This document shows positions 1-7,347 of a DNA stretch of 64,000 nt, in pieces; the stretch's first letter is position 1; each line of letters opens with the position of its first letter. The notes below the pieces were generated by a model. That model was not told the DNA's origin. It saw nothing but the letters and a program-made list of their open reading frames with translations, and did no database searches. Both the position numbers and the translations under genes were made by a program. Origin of the DNA: a virus; IMG/VR virus record IMGVR_UViG_3300048066_000291, positions 1 to 64,000 of that record. One strand, written 5' to 3'.

Positions 1-45
1 ATGTTTAATAACTTCTGGTGGCAATTTTCCTCTTTGTTTAGGCAC
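1..45 (-). CDS. partial CDS, N-terminal 15 codons of an unknown gene
   Basis: A reading frame opens with GTG at 45-43, overlapping the TAA of the upstream gene, and runs off the window edge. It reads (M)PKQRGKLPPEVIKH. The stop/start overlap is the arrangement used by many neighbours. Too little is visible to name it. A TTG at 24-22 in the same frame, preceded by GAGG, is an alternative start. Confidence 0.4.
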   Translation of the reverse strand, partial: MPKQRGKLPPEVIKH

Positions 46-619
46 TTTGAGTTGACTTCGCTTTAGACTTCTTCTTTGTCGGTACTAATTCTTCAGCCAT
101 TTCTCTAAGTTGTTTTGCTTCTTTATACAAACGATCAGCGTCTGATCTATACTTAGCCGCTAAGGCAGCATCATCTAATACGTCAGACGAGCTAGTATCG
201 CTAGTTGGTACGTCACTCACTGATGCTAATGTTTCTGGACCTTTCATTGCTAAGTCTGCTACGCTAACACCTTTTTGTTGTGCAATTACTTCATTCAAAT
301 CAGACAACAAAATAGCTGAATTTGAATTAGGAACCATTTCAACATCAGATGTTTTAACTTTAACCATTTTACCTGTTTTATGGAATCTAGCTAACATAGT
401 GCTACCGTCTGATAATTTAGTTCTAGCCATTACTGTAGCAAGATCTTCAGCTTCTTGACCTGCTGGAGATTCTACTAACTTAATTAGCGAGTCGTGATCG
501 GCTGCTTCTAAATTTTCTGTAGTTACGACTACACAATGATCAGCATCATTAGGTAGAGTTTTATATGCAACTACGATTCTTCTTTTATTTTGGACCATTC
601 GTCCTACATGCTTTAACAT
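38..619 (-). CDS. conserved T4-like phage protein of unknown function
   Basis: 193 residues starting MLKHVGRM. The N-terminal 110 residues look like a folded domain. A Ser/Asp-rich linker (about 135-150) follows, then a helical, Lys-rich tail ending KKKSKAKS. I recognise the general look from T4-like marine myoviruses but know no function. The start lies one base after the stop of the upstream 80-residue gene, so the two are probably translationally coupled from the late-type promoter box near 900. Confidence 0.75.
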   Translation of the reverse strand: MLKHVGRMVQNKRRIVVAYKTLPNDADHCVVVTTENLEAADHDSLIKLVESPAGQEAEDLATVMARTKLSDGSTMLARFHKTGKMVKVKTSDVEMVPNSNSAILLSDLNEVIAQQKGVSVADLAMKGPETLASVSDVPTSDTSSSDVLDDAALAAKYRSDADRLYKEAKQLREMAEELVPTKKKSKAKSTQSA

Positions 620-620
620 A

Positions 621-863
621 TTATGCTCCTTGTGGGGGTTGCTGGTTTGCTGTTACAGCACCCAAAAATGCATCTAATTTGTTGTAAGTTTGACCAACTG
701 TCATCATTTCATTTGGCTTAAATGCTCCACGCTGACTTGCAACATCAATGATGCTTTTTAATGCTTGTAAATCAGTAACAGTTAAATCAGGTGCCTGTGC
801 CGCTTCAGCAGTTGCTTGATCTGGTGCTTCTGTTACTTCAGCGGTAGTTTGTTCATCGCTCAT
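621..863 (-). CDS. small conserved phage protein, acidic N-terminus
   Basis: 80 residues. An Ala/Glu/Thr-rich, probably disordered N-terminus (1-27) precedes a compact helical segment (about 28-70, with SQRGAFKPNEMMTVG). The segment resembles a small conserved protein of T4-like cyanophages. No function is known to me. AAGGAG lies upstream of the ATG, and an AATAAATA late-type box sits about 34 bases upstream, so late expression is likely. Confidence 0.75.
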   Translation of the reverse strand: MSDEQTTAEVTEAPDQATAEAAQAPDLTVTDLQALKSIIDVASQRGAFKPNEMMTVGQTYNKLDAFLGAVTANQQPPQGA

Positions 864-896
864 AATAATCTCCTTGTATAGTATATATGCGCATAT

Positions 897-904
897 TATT
901 TATT
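897..904 (-). promoter_or_regulatory. late-type promoter box AATAAATA
   Basis: The minus strand reads AATAAATA about 34 bases upstream of the ATG at 863, matching the T4 late -10 pattern (TATAAATA). It overlaps the end of the upstream gene. The first base differs from the GATAAATA form seen elsewhere in the window, so this is a weaker example. Confidence 0.45.
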
Positions 905-1181
905 TGTACTTCAAATGTGGACACGCTAACATGAAATAACTCATGTCTTTTCCGTCCTCAAAACCTATTGTAAGTACTTGGGTAAGTTTATTATCATCAT
1001 TAAGAATAATGTTTTTACCTACAAAGAATCTATTTTTTAAATGACCTTTAATCCATTTGCAAATAGAATCTTCTAAGTTATAAGATAGTGAAACGTCAAT
1101 ATATTCAAAGCACGTAGGAGGATGTTTTAACCTACGTACATTAAAAACTTCTAACGGATTTACTTTCTTTTCTTTTATCAT
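900..1181 (-). CDS. hypothetical protein
   Basis: 93 residues from an ATG one base after the stop of the VWA gene. A frame extension to 1217 exists but would overlap that gene by 35 bases, so the shorter start (MIKEKKVNPLEVF) is preferred. Basic and compact, with no recognised domain. It is the distal gene after the VWA/metallopeptidase gene and is probably cotranscribed with it. Confidence 0.6.
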   Translation of the reverse strand: MIKEKKVNPLEVFNVRRLKHPPTCFEYIDVSLSYNLEDSICKWIKGHLKNRFFVGKNIILNDDNKLTQVLTIGFEDGKDMSYFMLACPHLKYK

Positions 1182-1182
1182 T

Positions 1183-2493
1183 TTATGCCGATAAATCGTA
1201 GTGTGCAGTTTGACCAAATGGCGCTTGAATATTTTTGTCGTGGTTACTGTGAACTACAAAAATTGTATCACAGTAGTCTGGATCGCCCCAGCTATCCCAA
1301 GCATAACCATCAGTAAACATGATAAACTTTTTAGGCTCAATACCGTGTTCTTTCATATAAGACCAATTAGCCATAAAGTCAGTGCCGCCACCGCCTTTTA
1401 CTTCATAGTCTTCGATATTTTCACCATTGTCTGACGTAAAGTCAGCTTCGTTGTATACTTCAGTATCAAAGCACCATACTTTAATTTGGTAGTCTTGAAA
1501 CTCTTCCATAATGCCGTTAACTTCACTTAAAAAGTCTTTAGCTTGTTTGTCTCCAATTGAGCCGCTCATATCAATACTAACACAAATATCAATAGTATCT
1601 TGAAAGCTCATGCCAGGTAGTATTGCACCACTCATTTGTCCTTTACGTGACGGACGAGTAAATGTAAAGTCGCTTTTAATAGTTGATTGTATTTGCTGAC
1701 GAAGCAGTTGACGCCAGTTCATTTTTGGCTCTGTTAGCTCTTTAATAATACGTTGTACACCTGCAGGAGTATTACCAGCACCAGCACTCTGTGCGGCATT
1801 AATCATACTCTCTTTTATCTCGTCACGTATCTTTTTAAGTTCGTCTTTGGAGTATGAAGGACGCTTGTTTTCACCCTTGCCACCTTTTTGACCAGGCTTG
1901 CCGTCATCACTGTCACCTTCGTCACCATCACCTTCCCAGTCAATATGCTCATCAAGTAATTCGCCTAATTGCTCAAGCTGTTCTTGATCGTACTTTTCAA
2001 AAATATCATCGTATACTTCTTCAGATGACCAGCCTTCGTATTTAAAGTCTTGGAAGCAGTCAACTAGTTTTGGTATTTCACCAATACGATCTCTAACTAG
2101 TAAGTTATTAACAATGTAGTCAGCGGCAATATTAAATATCATTGCGTCACGATCTTCACGTCTTAGAAGGTGATCAAAGACACAGTGTAGTATTTCATGT
2201 GCAATAACAAACTCAATTTCTTTGTTTGACATTGCGTTAAAAAATTGTGTATTAAAATAAAGGTTGCGTCCGTCTACTGCGGCTGTTCCTAACCATTCAT
2301 CAGCTTCTACAATACGCAAACGTGTAGCCATATTACCAAAGAATGGATGACGCAATAGCAAGCCAATTCTAGCAACAATAATACGATCAAGTACTTCGAC
2401 ACGCATCTCTTCGAGTGCTTCGGGTGTAATATCTGGGTCGGGTTGCCAGCGTTTTTTGCCTTCTACGCTATATAGTACGTCTTGATTAAACAT
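1183..2493 (-). CDS. VWA-domain protein with N-terminal metallopeptidase-like domain (DUF2201 type)
   Basis: 436 residues. The N-terminal part carries a zinc-metallopeptidase signature HEILH (H99, E100, H103). A Gly/Asp/Lys-rich linker (about 186-215) leads to a C-terminal von Willebrand A-like domain with the MIDAS motif DMSGS (308-312). This layout matches the DUF2201/VWA-like family that partners MoxR-type AAA ATPases, and the next gene upstream is such an ATPase. The pair may remodel or process a protein complex; the target is unknown. A consensus sigma70-type promoter and AAGGAC ribosome site precede the ATG, and a terminator isolates it from the ATPase gene. Confidence 0.85.
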   Translation of the reverse strand: MFNQDVLYSVEGKKRWQPDPDITPEALEEMRVEVLDRIIVARIGLLLRHPFFGNMATRLRIVEADEWLGTAAVDGRNLYFNTQFFNAMSNKEIEFVIAHEILHCVFDHLLRREDRDAMIFNIAADYIVNNLLVRDRIGEIPKLVDCFQDFKYEGWSSEEVYDDIFEKYDQEQLEQLGELLDEHIDWEGDGDEGDSDDGKPGQKGGKGENKRPSYSKDELKKIRDEIKESMINAAQSAGAGNTPAGVQRIIKELTEPKMNWRQLLRQQIQSTIKSDFTFTRPSRKGQMSGAILPGMSFQDTIDICVSIDMSGSIGDKQAKDFLSEVNGIMEEFQDYQIKVWCFDTEVYNEADFTSDNGENIEDYEVKGGGGTDFMANWSYMKEHGIEPKKFIMFTDGYAWDSWGDPDYCDTIFVVHSNHDKNIQAPFGQTAHYDLSA

Positions 2494-2526
2494 TGTGCTA
2501 TGTCCTTTATTTCAGTTTATATGTAT

Positions 2527-2555
2527 ATTATACACGTATTTACAGAACTTGTCAA
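2527..2555 (-). promoter_or_regulatory. sigma70-type promoter, perfect consensus
   Basis: TTGACA (2555-2550), 17 bp spacer, TATAAT (2532-2527). It drives the VWA gene at 2493, leaving a short leader with AAGGAC. It sits immediately beyond the terminator of the upstream ATPase gene. Confidence 0.85.
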
Positions 2556-2557
2556 CC

Positions 2558-2594
2558 AAAAAAAAGGAGAACGAGCTCAAAGAACCCGTCCTCC
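2558..2594 (-). terminator. rho-independent terminator after the MoxR-like gene
   Basis: On the minus strand a GGAGGACGGG arm pairs with a CTCGTTCTCC arm (G-U wobbles allowed) around a short loop. A run of eight T residues follows. It begins 7 bases after the stop codon of the ATPase gene. Confidence 0.85.
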
Positions 2595-2600
2595 TAGCCA

Positions 2601-3692
2601 TTAATGGACTGTTTGAGCAGCCTTAATGTACTTTCCAAAACGTTCGTGGAACTCGTCAAAACAAGCCACTTCGTCTGGATCAATGGGTAACTGATACTGT
2701 GTTAGAGCGAGCTTAATGCCCATAACTACTAGCTCAGTTTCAAAGTTATCCATTGCAAATTGCAGGAAGTTATTGACTTTGTCATCAAACTTTTTATCAC
2801 CTTTGTCTGATGCTTCTTTCAATTCATAGCAAAGAGATACAGTTAAGGAATACATAGCACTGATTTCTTTCTGATGCATCTCCTTTACTTTACCTGCAAG
2901 TATGTCAGTAGGGTTAGGCATGCTCGACGCTACCTTGCGGTGAGCCATAAATTTGACAGCCAAACCTTCGCCTACTGCACCAGCTACAAGATCTGTAGTG
3001 GTATTCTCGTCAACACCGTCATCTAACAATTCGGACACAAATGCCCAGCTACGCGGAGTAGCAAAAGAACGACTAGATGATCTAGGATCAAAATCATAAA
3101 GATCCTTTTTGCTGAATGTTATGTAACCTAATACGTCTTGGTGTATCTTGTTATCAGCGGCCCACTGGAACCAATCGTCAAAAGATACAGCAAGTTCTAA
3201 GTGGATAAATCGGTTAGCTAACGGAGCAGGCATACGGTATGTAACACCTTTGTCAGCTTCACGGTTACCTGCCGCAACAATAAGAACATTGTCAGGTAAA
3301 CGATATTTACCTACTTTACGGTTAAGAATTAACTGGTATGCTGCCGCTTGAACACTAGGCGCTGCCGAGTTCATTTCATCTAAGAACAATACGACATAGT
3401 CGAACTGTGATGCAAATTCTTCTGTAGGAAGTTCTTCTGGTGCTCCCCAAACCATTTTATTAATATTACTATCGAAGTACGGAATGCCTTTAATATCTGT
3501 AGGCTCCCATAATGATAAGCGAATATCAATTAAGTGTGAGTTACCTAATCCGTCAGTAATTTGACGAACAATGTCAGACTTACCAATGCCTGGAGGTCCC
3601 CACAAAAAGATTGGACGTTGCTTTTTAAGCGCATGTCTAATTGCGCCTTTTGCGCCATTTGGTGTAACTGTACGAGTTGCTGTTGCTTCCAT
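2601..3692 (-). CDS. MoxR-family AAA+ ATPase
   Basis: 363 residues. The Walker A motif GPPGIGKS is at 32-39 and the Walker B motif VVLFLDEMNS near 100-110. Sensor-type motifs follow (VAAGNREADKG, then RMPAPLANRF). This is the MoxR/AAA_5 architecture, whose members act as chaperones for VWA-domain partners. The next gene downstream is a VWA/metallopeptidase protein, which makes the pairing convincing. The genes have separate promoters and a terminator lies between them, so their dosage can be set independently. The substrate in the infected cell is not evident. Confidence 0.9.
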   Translation of the reverse strand: MEATATRTVTPNGAKGAIRHALKKQRPIFLWGPPGIGKSDIVRQITDGLGNSHLIDIRLSLWEPTDIKGIPYFDSNINKMVWGAPEELPTEEFASQFDYVVLFLDEMNSAAPSVQAAAYQLILNRKVGKYRLPDNVLIVAAGNREADKGVTYRMPAPLANRFIHLELAVSFDDWFQWAADNKIHQDVLGYITFSKKDLYDFDPRSSSRSFATPRSWAFVSELLDDGVDENTTTDLVAGAVGEGLAVKFMAHRKVASSMPNPTDILAGKVKEMHQKEISAMYSLTVSLCYELKEASDKGDKKFDDKVNNFLQFAMDNFETELVVMGIKLALTQYQLPIDPDEVACFDEFHERFGKYIKAAQTVH

Positions 3693-3740
3693 GATGTATT
3701 CCTCTTTAAGTTGTCAGTGCTAATTTCTAACTATGTATAT

Positions 3741-3769
3741 AGTATAGCAAAGGATTACTATAAAGTCAA
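3741..3769 (-). promoter_or_regulatory. sigma70-type promoter
   Basis: TTGACT (3769-3764), 17 bp spacer, TATACT (3746-3741) upstream of the MoxR-like gene at 3692, whose ATG is preceded by AAGAGG. Confidence 0.8.
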
Positions 3770-3807
3770 CCGTTTTCTAAAAAAAGATATCGTTAATAAT
3801 CAATGAC

Positions 3808-4203
3808 TTAGGAATTTTCTTTGTTTTTCTTTTGACGAGACATTGCTTTTTGTAAGCCATATTTGCGTAAATCACCGGAAAATAACGATAATTCAACAGC
3901 TTTCTTTTGGTCTGTTACAGCAATACTTCTATTTGTGAGATAGTATGGACAATCGATAAATTGATCTAAAAAGATAGCAACTTGCGGAGTCATTGGCATT
4001 TCTTTAGGGTATGGTATATCATATGTTTCTAAATCAATTTCAGTTAATACATCAAACCCTGCTTCAGTAAGACGCAGTCCACCTGCATCTTTTGTTCGTG
4101 TATTTTGCCACCATAACGGCAAATATTCTTTTACATTGATGTCGTTTGAACTCTTACCAAGCTCTCTTAGAAAGACTTTGGTATACGTTTCTTTCCAGTT
4201 CAT
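3808..4203 (-). CDS. conserved T4-like marine phage protein of unknown function
   Basis: 131 residues with a Trp pair (LWWQNTRTKDAGGLRL) and a basic C-terminus (SRQKKNKENS). The pattern is familiar from T4-like marine phages but has no assigned function. The start overlaps the stop of the upstream gene as ATGA, so the two are coupled and read from the late-type box at 4517-4525. Confidence 0.75.
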   Translation of the reverse strand: MNWKETYTKVFLRELGKSSNDINVKEYLPLWWQNTRTKDAGGLRLTEAGFDVLTEIDLETYDIPYPKEMPMTPQVAIFLDQFIDCPYYLTNRSIAVTDQKKAVELSLFSGDLRKYGLQKAMSRQKKNKENS

Positions 4204-4487
4204 TCGGATACTTCTTCACCTGCAGTGAGTTTAACAACAGCAAATTCGTCACTTTTAAACATTTCATTTAATTTTTTTGCTAGATTGTGAGCATGTCCAG
4301 GATTAGAAAAACTTACTTTCTTATATTTTGGACCCGGGTAGTTAGTAATAGCATTTGCACTTTTTAAATTAAAAGGCTTGTCTTTATAAAATACTGCCCA
4401 AATAGCTTCGGCTTCTAATACTTGTTCACTTTTATAAGTTTTGTTGTTGATATGTTCTAAAAGAACATTTGGCTTGGGGCGACTCAT
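4200..4487 (-). CDS. conserved small phage protein
   Basis: 95 residues starting MSRPKPNVLLEH. It contains a NYPGPKYKKVSFSNPGHA segment that looks strongly conserved in T4-like marine phages. No catalytic motif is visible. It is the first gene after a late-type AGATAAATA box, with AAGGAT upstream of the ATG, and is coupled by ATGA to the next gene. Confidence 0.75.
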   Translation of the reverse strand: MSRPKPNVLLEHINNKTYKSEQVLEAEAIWAVFYKDKPFNLKSANAITNYPGPKYKKVSFSNPGHAHNLAKKLNEMFKSDEFAVVKLTAGEEVSE

Positions 4488-4516
4488 ATGCGTATCCTTA
4501 TTATTAACTACGCATA

Positions 4517-4525
4517 TATTTATCT
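4517..4525 (-). promoter_or_regulatory. late-type promoter box AGATAAATA
   Basis: AGATAAATA on the minus strand, about 30 bases upstream of the ATG at 4487 and in an intergenic gap. Same motif as upstream of the virion genes. Confidence 0.65.
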
Positions 4526-4551
4526 CTTTTGTAGGTTAACTACGTATTTTA

Positions 4552-5112
4552 TTATCTTACAAATTTAGCAAACGATGTAGTAATATATTTGGTATCGTTT
4601 GTAGCAGGCATGCCTCTGTGCCTATGCGTCCAATGTGCAGGAAAGAGTATTGTTAAACCTTTTTCAGAAGGAGTAGTTATATCTTGGTTATAAAAATAGG
4701 TTCCACCTTCGTCTTTGATATCGCAAAAGTAAGTCATTAAACTAAGATGCCGAGGCTCAACTTCGGGATCAGTTGATCCATCATTTTCACAATGTGGTCT
4801 TGAAAACGACTGCCCTGGCAAATACTTGTGAAACATAGGTGGAGTCATATGCCACGGTACAAGATCTTCATAACTAAACTTATACTTTTCTTTGTACAGC
4901 TCAATTACTGTAAACATTTGTTTAGAATAAGCCTCTACTAAATTTTGAGGTAATGCATGTATTGGTGTTACACCACAGAATACATACTCGTCATGTATAA
5001 AAAGATCAGGGTTTTTTTCAAAATAATCTACAATTTCATTACATAGATCATTATCTATATACCATCCTGCTATAAAATTATTAAGTTCATTACCTCGCCA
5101 TGGTACTAACAT
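4552..5112 (-). CDS. 2OG-Fe(II) oxygenase (prolyl-4-hydroxylase-like)
   Basis: 186 residues. The C-terminal half shows the double-stranded beta-helix dioxygenase signature: an HxE pair in RPHCEND as the first metal ligands, a GGTYFYNQ strand, and a distal HWTHRHRG segment with the last histidine ligand. These enzymes hydroxylate protein, nucleic acid or small-molecule substrates using 2-oxoglutarate and iron. The substrate is unknown. It is one of three such oxygenases in the window and is followed without a gap by small conserved phage genes. Confidence 0.8.
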   Translation of the reverse strand: MLVPWRGNELNNFIAGWYIDNDLCNEIVDYFEKNPDLFIHDEYVFCGVTPIHALPQNLVEAYSKQMFTVIELYKEKYKFSYEDLVPWHMTPPMFHKYLPGQSFSRPHCENDGSTDPEVEPRHLSLMTYFCDIKDEGGTYFYNQDITTPSEKGLTILFPAHWTHRHRGMPATNDTKYITTSFAKFVR

Positions 5113-5349
5113 TTATTTCCAATCACTTCCGCCGTTTAGTTCTACTGAAATTACTTCTTCGTTATTAACTTTAGATTCAGCAACAAGTTTTTCTAAATCA
5201 CCTTGCAGTCTAGACATAACTATGCCTAATGTAAATGCAAGATTTTTTGCTTGCTCTATATTTATCTTGATTTCTCTTGCCTTGCTTGCATCAGCGTTCT
5301 TAACCTGTGTAAGAAATTGCTGTATTGGCAAAGTATTAATTGGCTGCAC
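5113..5349 (-). CDS. small helical phage protein
   Basis: 78 residues, predicted all-helical (TQVKNADASKAREIKINIEQ followed by AKNLAFTLGIVMSRLQGDLE), with no catalytic motif. Its stop abuts the oxygenase start and its own start overlaps the upstream gene by 14 bases. Conserved in appearance, function unknown. Confidence 0.7.
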   Translation of the reverse strand: MQPINTLPIQQFLTQVKNADASKAREIKINIEQAKNLAFTLGIVMSRLQGDLEKLVAESKVNNEEVISVELNGGSDWK

Positions 5350-5812
5350 GGCTTAACTCCTGACGCATTTCAATTTCTGTTTTAAACGGACCTTTTGTTT
5401 CATAACGTTCAACAGTAATTAGTTTAGGGCAAAAGCTCTTTACCCAACCTTTGTCAAAGTGTATAATATAGTATCCTGCACAGTATAAACTTTTTGATTT
5501 TGCACTCTTAGTAAAAAGTGGTAATTTACGTTGTACATCATACATTTCATTGTAAGGCTTTACACTTGTAGGATAATTGTGTATTTTATATTCAGCCTTT
5601 GTTTCAACAGGTTCTGCGTCATCTTTATCACTAAAGATAAACTCCATACCAAACTTTTGTTTCATTTGACGTTTATTATCAAAGAAGCAAGTTTCTATAT
5701 TACTTGAAAACAAATAGCGATCATCGTTCCAACTAAGTGTTCCGACTTTCTCGCCATCACTTTCAACAATCCAAAATTTGTCCTTTAATACAGGTTTTGC
5801 TTTTAATGTCAT
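5336..5812 (-). CDS. conserved phage protein of unknown function
   Basis: 158 residues, mixed alpha/beta, with repeated aromatic/Lys segments (SLYCAGYYIIHFDKGWVKSF). It begins in an ATGA overlap with the exonuclease gene and is probably coexpressed with it from the promoter at 6825-6853. No domain is recognised beyond resemblance to T4-like marine phage hypotheticals. Confidence 0.75.
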   Translation of the reverse strand: MTLKAKPVLKDKFWIVESDGEKVGTLSWNDDRYLFSSNIETCFFDNKRQMKQKFGMEFIFSDKDDAEPVETKAEYKIHNYPTSVKPYNEMYDVQRKLPLFTKSAKSKSLYCAGYYIIHFDKGWVKSFCPKLITVERYETKGPFKTEIEMRQELSRAAN

Positions 5813-6795
5813 TTAGGGTATCTCGCTTGTAATGGTGTTGCATACTGTGCCGCTTGATCTGCAATACGTTGCATATCCCACTTAGCACAAAACTTCATAA
5901 GACGCATGCCTACTTGTGATATTTCTTTAGGTGTTGCATTCTCGGCAATTGTATTATTAATTATCTCTCTAATGTCTGTAGGTTGTGCAGTTAAATCACA
6001 TAATACTACATTACGATTGTAATCATCAAGTACACGATGCTCGTCACCGTTATGATCTGTCCAACGTTGTAGCATCATATTATTCCAGTTATAGCCTTTA
6101 GTGCCTTTGTCTTCAAATGCTTCAATAAGACCTACTTTGTTCTTAGTGCCTTTCTTACGCACACCTGGATATGCACTAAACACGTTGTCGCTAGTGTCGC
6201 CACGCATACACTTCTCAAACAACATAAATGCAGGATCGGGCGCAGGCTTAGCCTCTTTAGTTTTCTTATCTATAACAGGCTTGCCTTTGTCATCAAAGTA
6301 ACCTTCGTGCGTAATAGTAACATTCTGTATACCATTGTACTGTTTACAGTTAGGAGCAATAAGTTGTGCAAAGTCACCGTCAGTACTAATAATAACATGA
6401 TTGTCATTAGGGTGTGCTTGCACCCAACCTGCAATAAGATCATCTGCTTCTAATTGCGGATGACGCATAACAGTACAATTAGTCTTGTTAGTAACAAAGT
6501 CTTTAAACTCGTCAAAGATTTCCCAAAACAATGTATCTTCTTCTGCTTGTGCAGGAGTTAGTGCATCACGTGCCTCTTGTCTATTGCGCTTGTAAGGTTC
6601 GTAATAATCCTTGCGCCAGCTACGACCTTCTAAACAAAACACAACATGATCTGCATTAAAGTCAGTCCATGCTTTCTTAACACCGTTAAGAGTAATGTGT
6701 AGAGCCATACCTAGTTTAGTATCTAGGTCTCCACGTACAACATGTCGGGCACGGAAGAATGTGTTAGCTGTGTCTACTAGAATGTAAGTTGCCAT
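5809..6795 (-). CDS. rnh: 5'-3' exonuclease, T4 RNase H / FEN family
   Basis: 328 residues. FEN-superfamily acidic motifs are present: an N-terminal VDTANTFFRARH, then LEADDL, STDGDFAQL and RGDTSDNV, the last being the helix-hairpin-helix-side metal site. In T4 this enzyme removes RNA primers and short flaps from lagging-strand fragments alongside the clamp. Length and motif order fit T4 RNase H-like proteins. A perfect sigma70-type promoter lies just upstream with AAAGGC before the ATG. Confidence 0.9.
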   Translation of the reverse strand: MATYILVDTANTFFRARHVVRGDLDTKLGMALHITLNGVKKAWTDFNADHVVFCLEGRSWRKDYYEPYKRNRQEARDALTPAQAEEDTLFWEIFDEFKDFVTNKTNCTVMRHPQLEADDLIAGWVQAHPNDNHVIISTDGDFAQLIAPNCKQYNGIQNVTITHEGYFDDKGKPVIDKKTKEAKPAPDPAFMLFEKCMRGDTSDNVFSAYPGVRKKGTKNKVGLIEAFEDKGTKGYNWNNMMLQRWTDHNGDEHRVLDDYNRNVVLCDLTAQPTDIREIINNTIAENATPKEISQVGMRLMKFCAKWDMQRIADQAAQYATPLQARYPK

Positions 6796-6824
6796 TAGTT
6801 TGCCTTTGTGTAATTTATAGTACT

Positions 6825-6853
6825 ATTATAGCACCAGATCTGGCTTGTGTCAA
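6825..6853 (-). promoter_or_regulatory. sigma70-type promoter, perfect consensus
   Basis: TTGACA (6853-6848), 17 bp spacer, TATAAT (6830-6825), ahead of the 5'-3' exonuclease gene at 6795. Confidence 0.85.
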
Positions 6854-6856
6854 GCA

Positions 6857-7240
6857 TTATGATACTTCGCTACGTCCTTTTTCAATAGGCGTTACATTAA
6901 TATAACCAGCACCTCTATCAGTGTCTAGTCCTTGTTCTTCTAACATACCGTGTACAATATCTCTAAACCATCTGTCAACAATTTCTTCATCAGGATCATT
7001 ATCTACACCATAACCTGCTTGAATTAATTCTTGAATAAAATATTTGTTCCAATCAAGTTCAAAGAATCCGTTTCGGATATTATCTTTGTTTACTTTCATG
7101 TCAAGTACATTTACCCAAGGTTCTTTGCGCCTTGTGTGATATGCTTTAGGGTCACTCTTTTTAAGAACTTTCAATTCTTTTTCTTCTAGTTCTTTTTCTT
7201 TCTTTGTAATACCTGTTATATCTTTTAAAAACTTTTTCAT
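6857..7240 (-). CDS. conserved T4-like phage protein
   Basis: 127 residues. A charged N-terminal helix (KKEKELEEKELKVLKKS) precedes a compact domain with EPWVNVLDMKVN and NGFFELDWN. This looks conserved in T4-like marine phages, function unknown. A strong AGGAGG ribosome site precedes the ATG, which overlaps the stop of the tiny upstream gene as ATGA. Confidence 0.75.
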   Translation of the reverse strand: MKKFLKDITGITKKEKELEEKELKVLKKSDPKAYHTRRKEPWVNVLDMKVNKDNIRNGFFELDWNKYFIQELIQAGYGVDNDPDEEIVDRWFRDIVHGMLEEQGLDTDRGAGYINVTPIEKGRSEVS

Positions 7241-7347
7241 ATTAATCCTTTCCTCCTCATTTCTTCTGGGCTCATAGGTTGTTTAATTGGAGCTTTCATT
7301 GCTTTATCAAGTCTTTCTTGTTGCACTTGATCAAGTGCCCCACGCAT
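7237..7347 (-). CDS. tiny protein (36 aa) between queE and the next gene
   Basis: The peptide starts MRGALDQVQQERLDKAMKAP and ends MRRKGLI. Its ATG at 7347 lies inside the last codons of queE (17-base overlap) and its stop overlaps the next start as ATGA. The same frame stays open further upstream, but that extension lies wholly within queE and reads like a shadow, so the short form is preferred. Function unknown. Confidence 0.55.
   Translation of the reverse strand: MRGALDQVQQERLDKAMKAPIKQPMSPEEMRRKGLI

Noticed and set aside
3808-4203. Assignment as clamp-loader small subunit gp62
   Set aside because: Size is near that expected but no recognisable gp62 pattern is seen and it is not adjacent to gp44.
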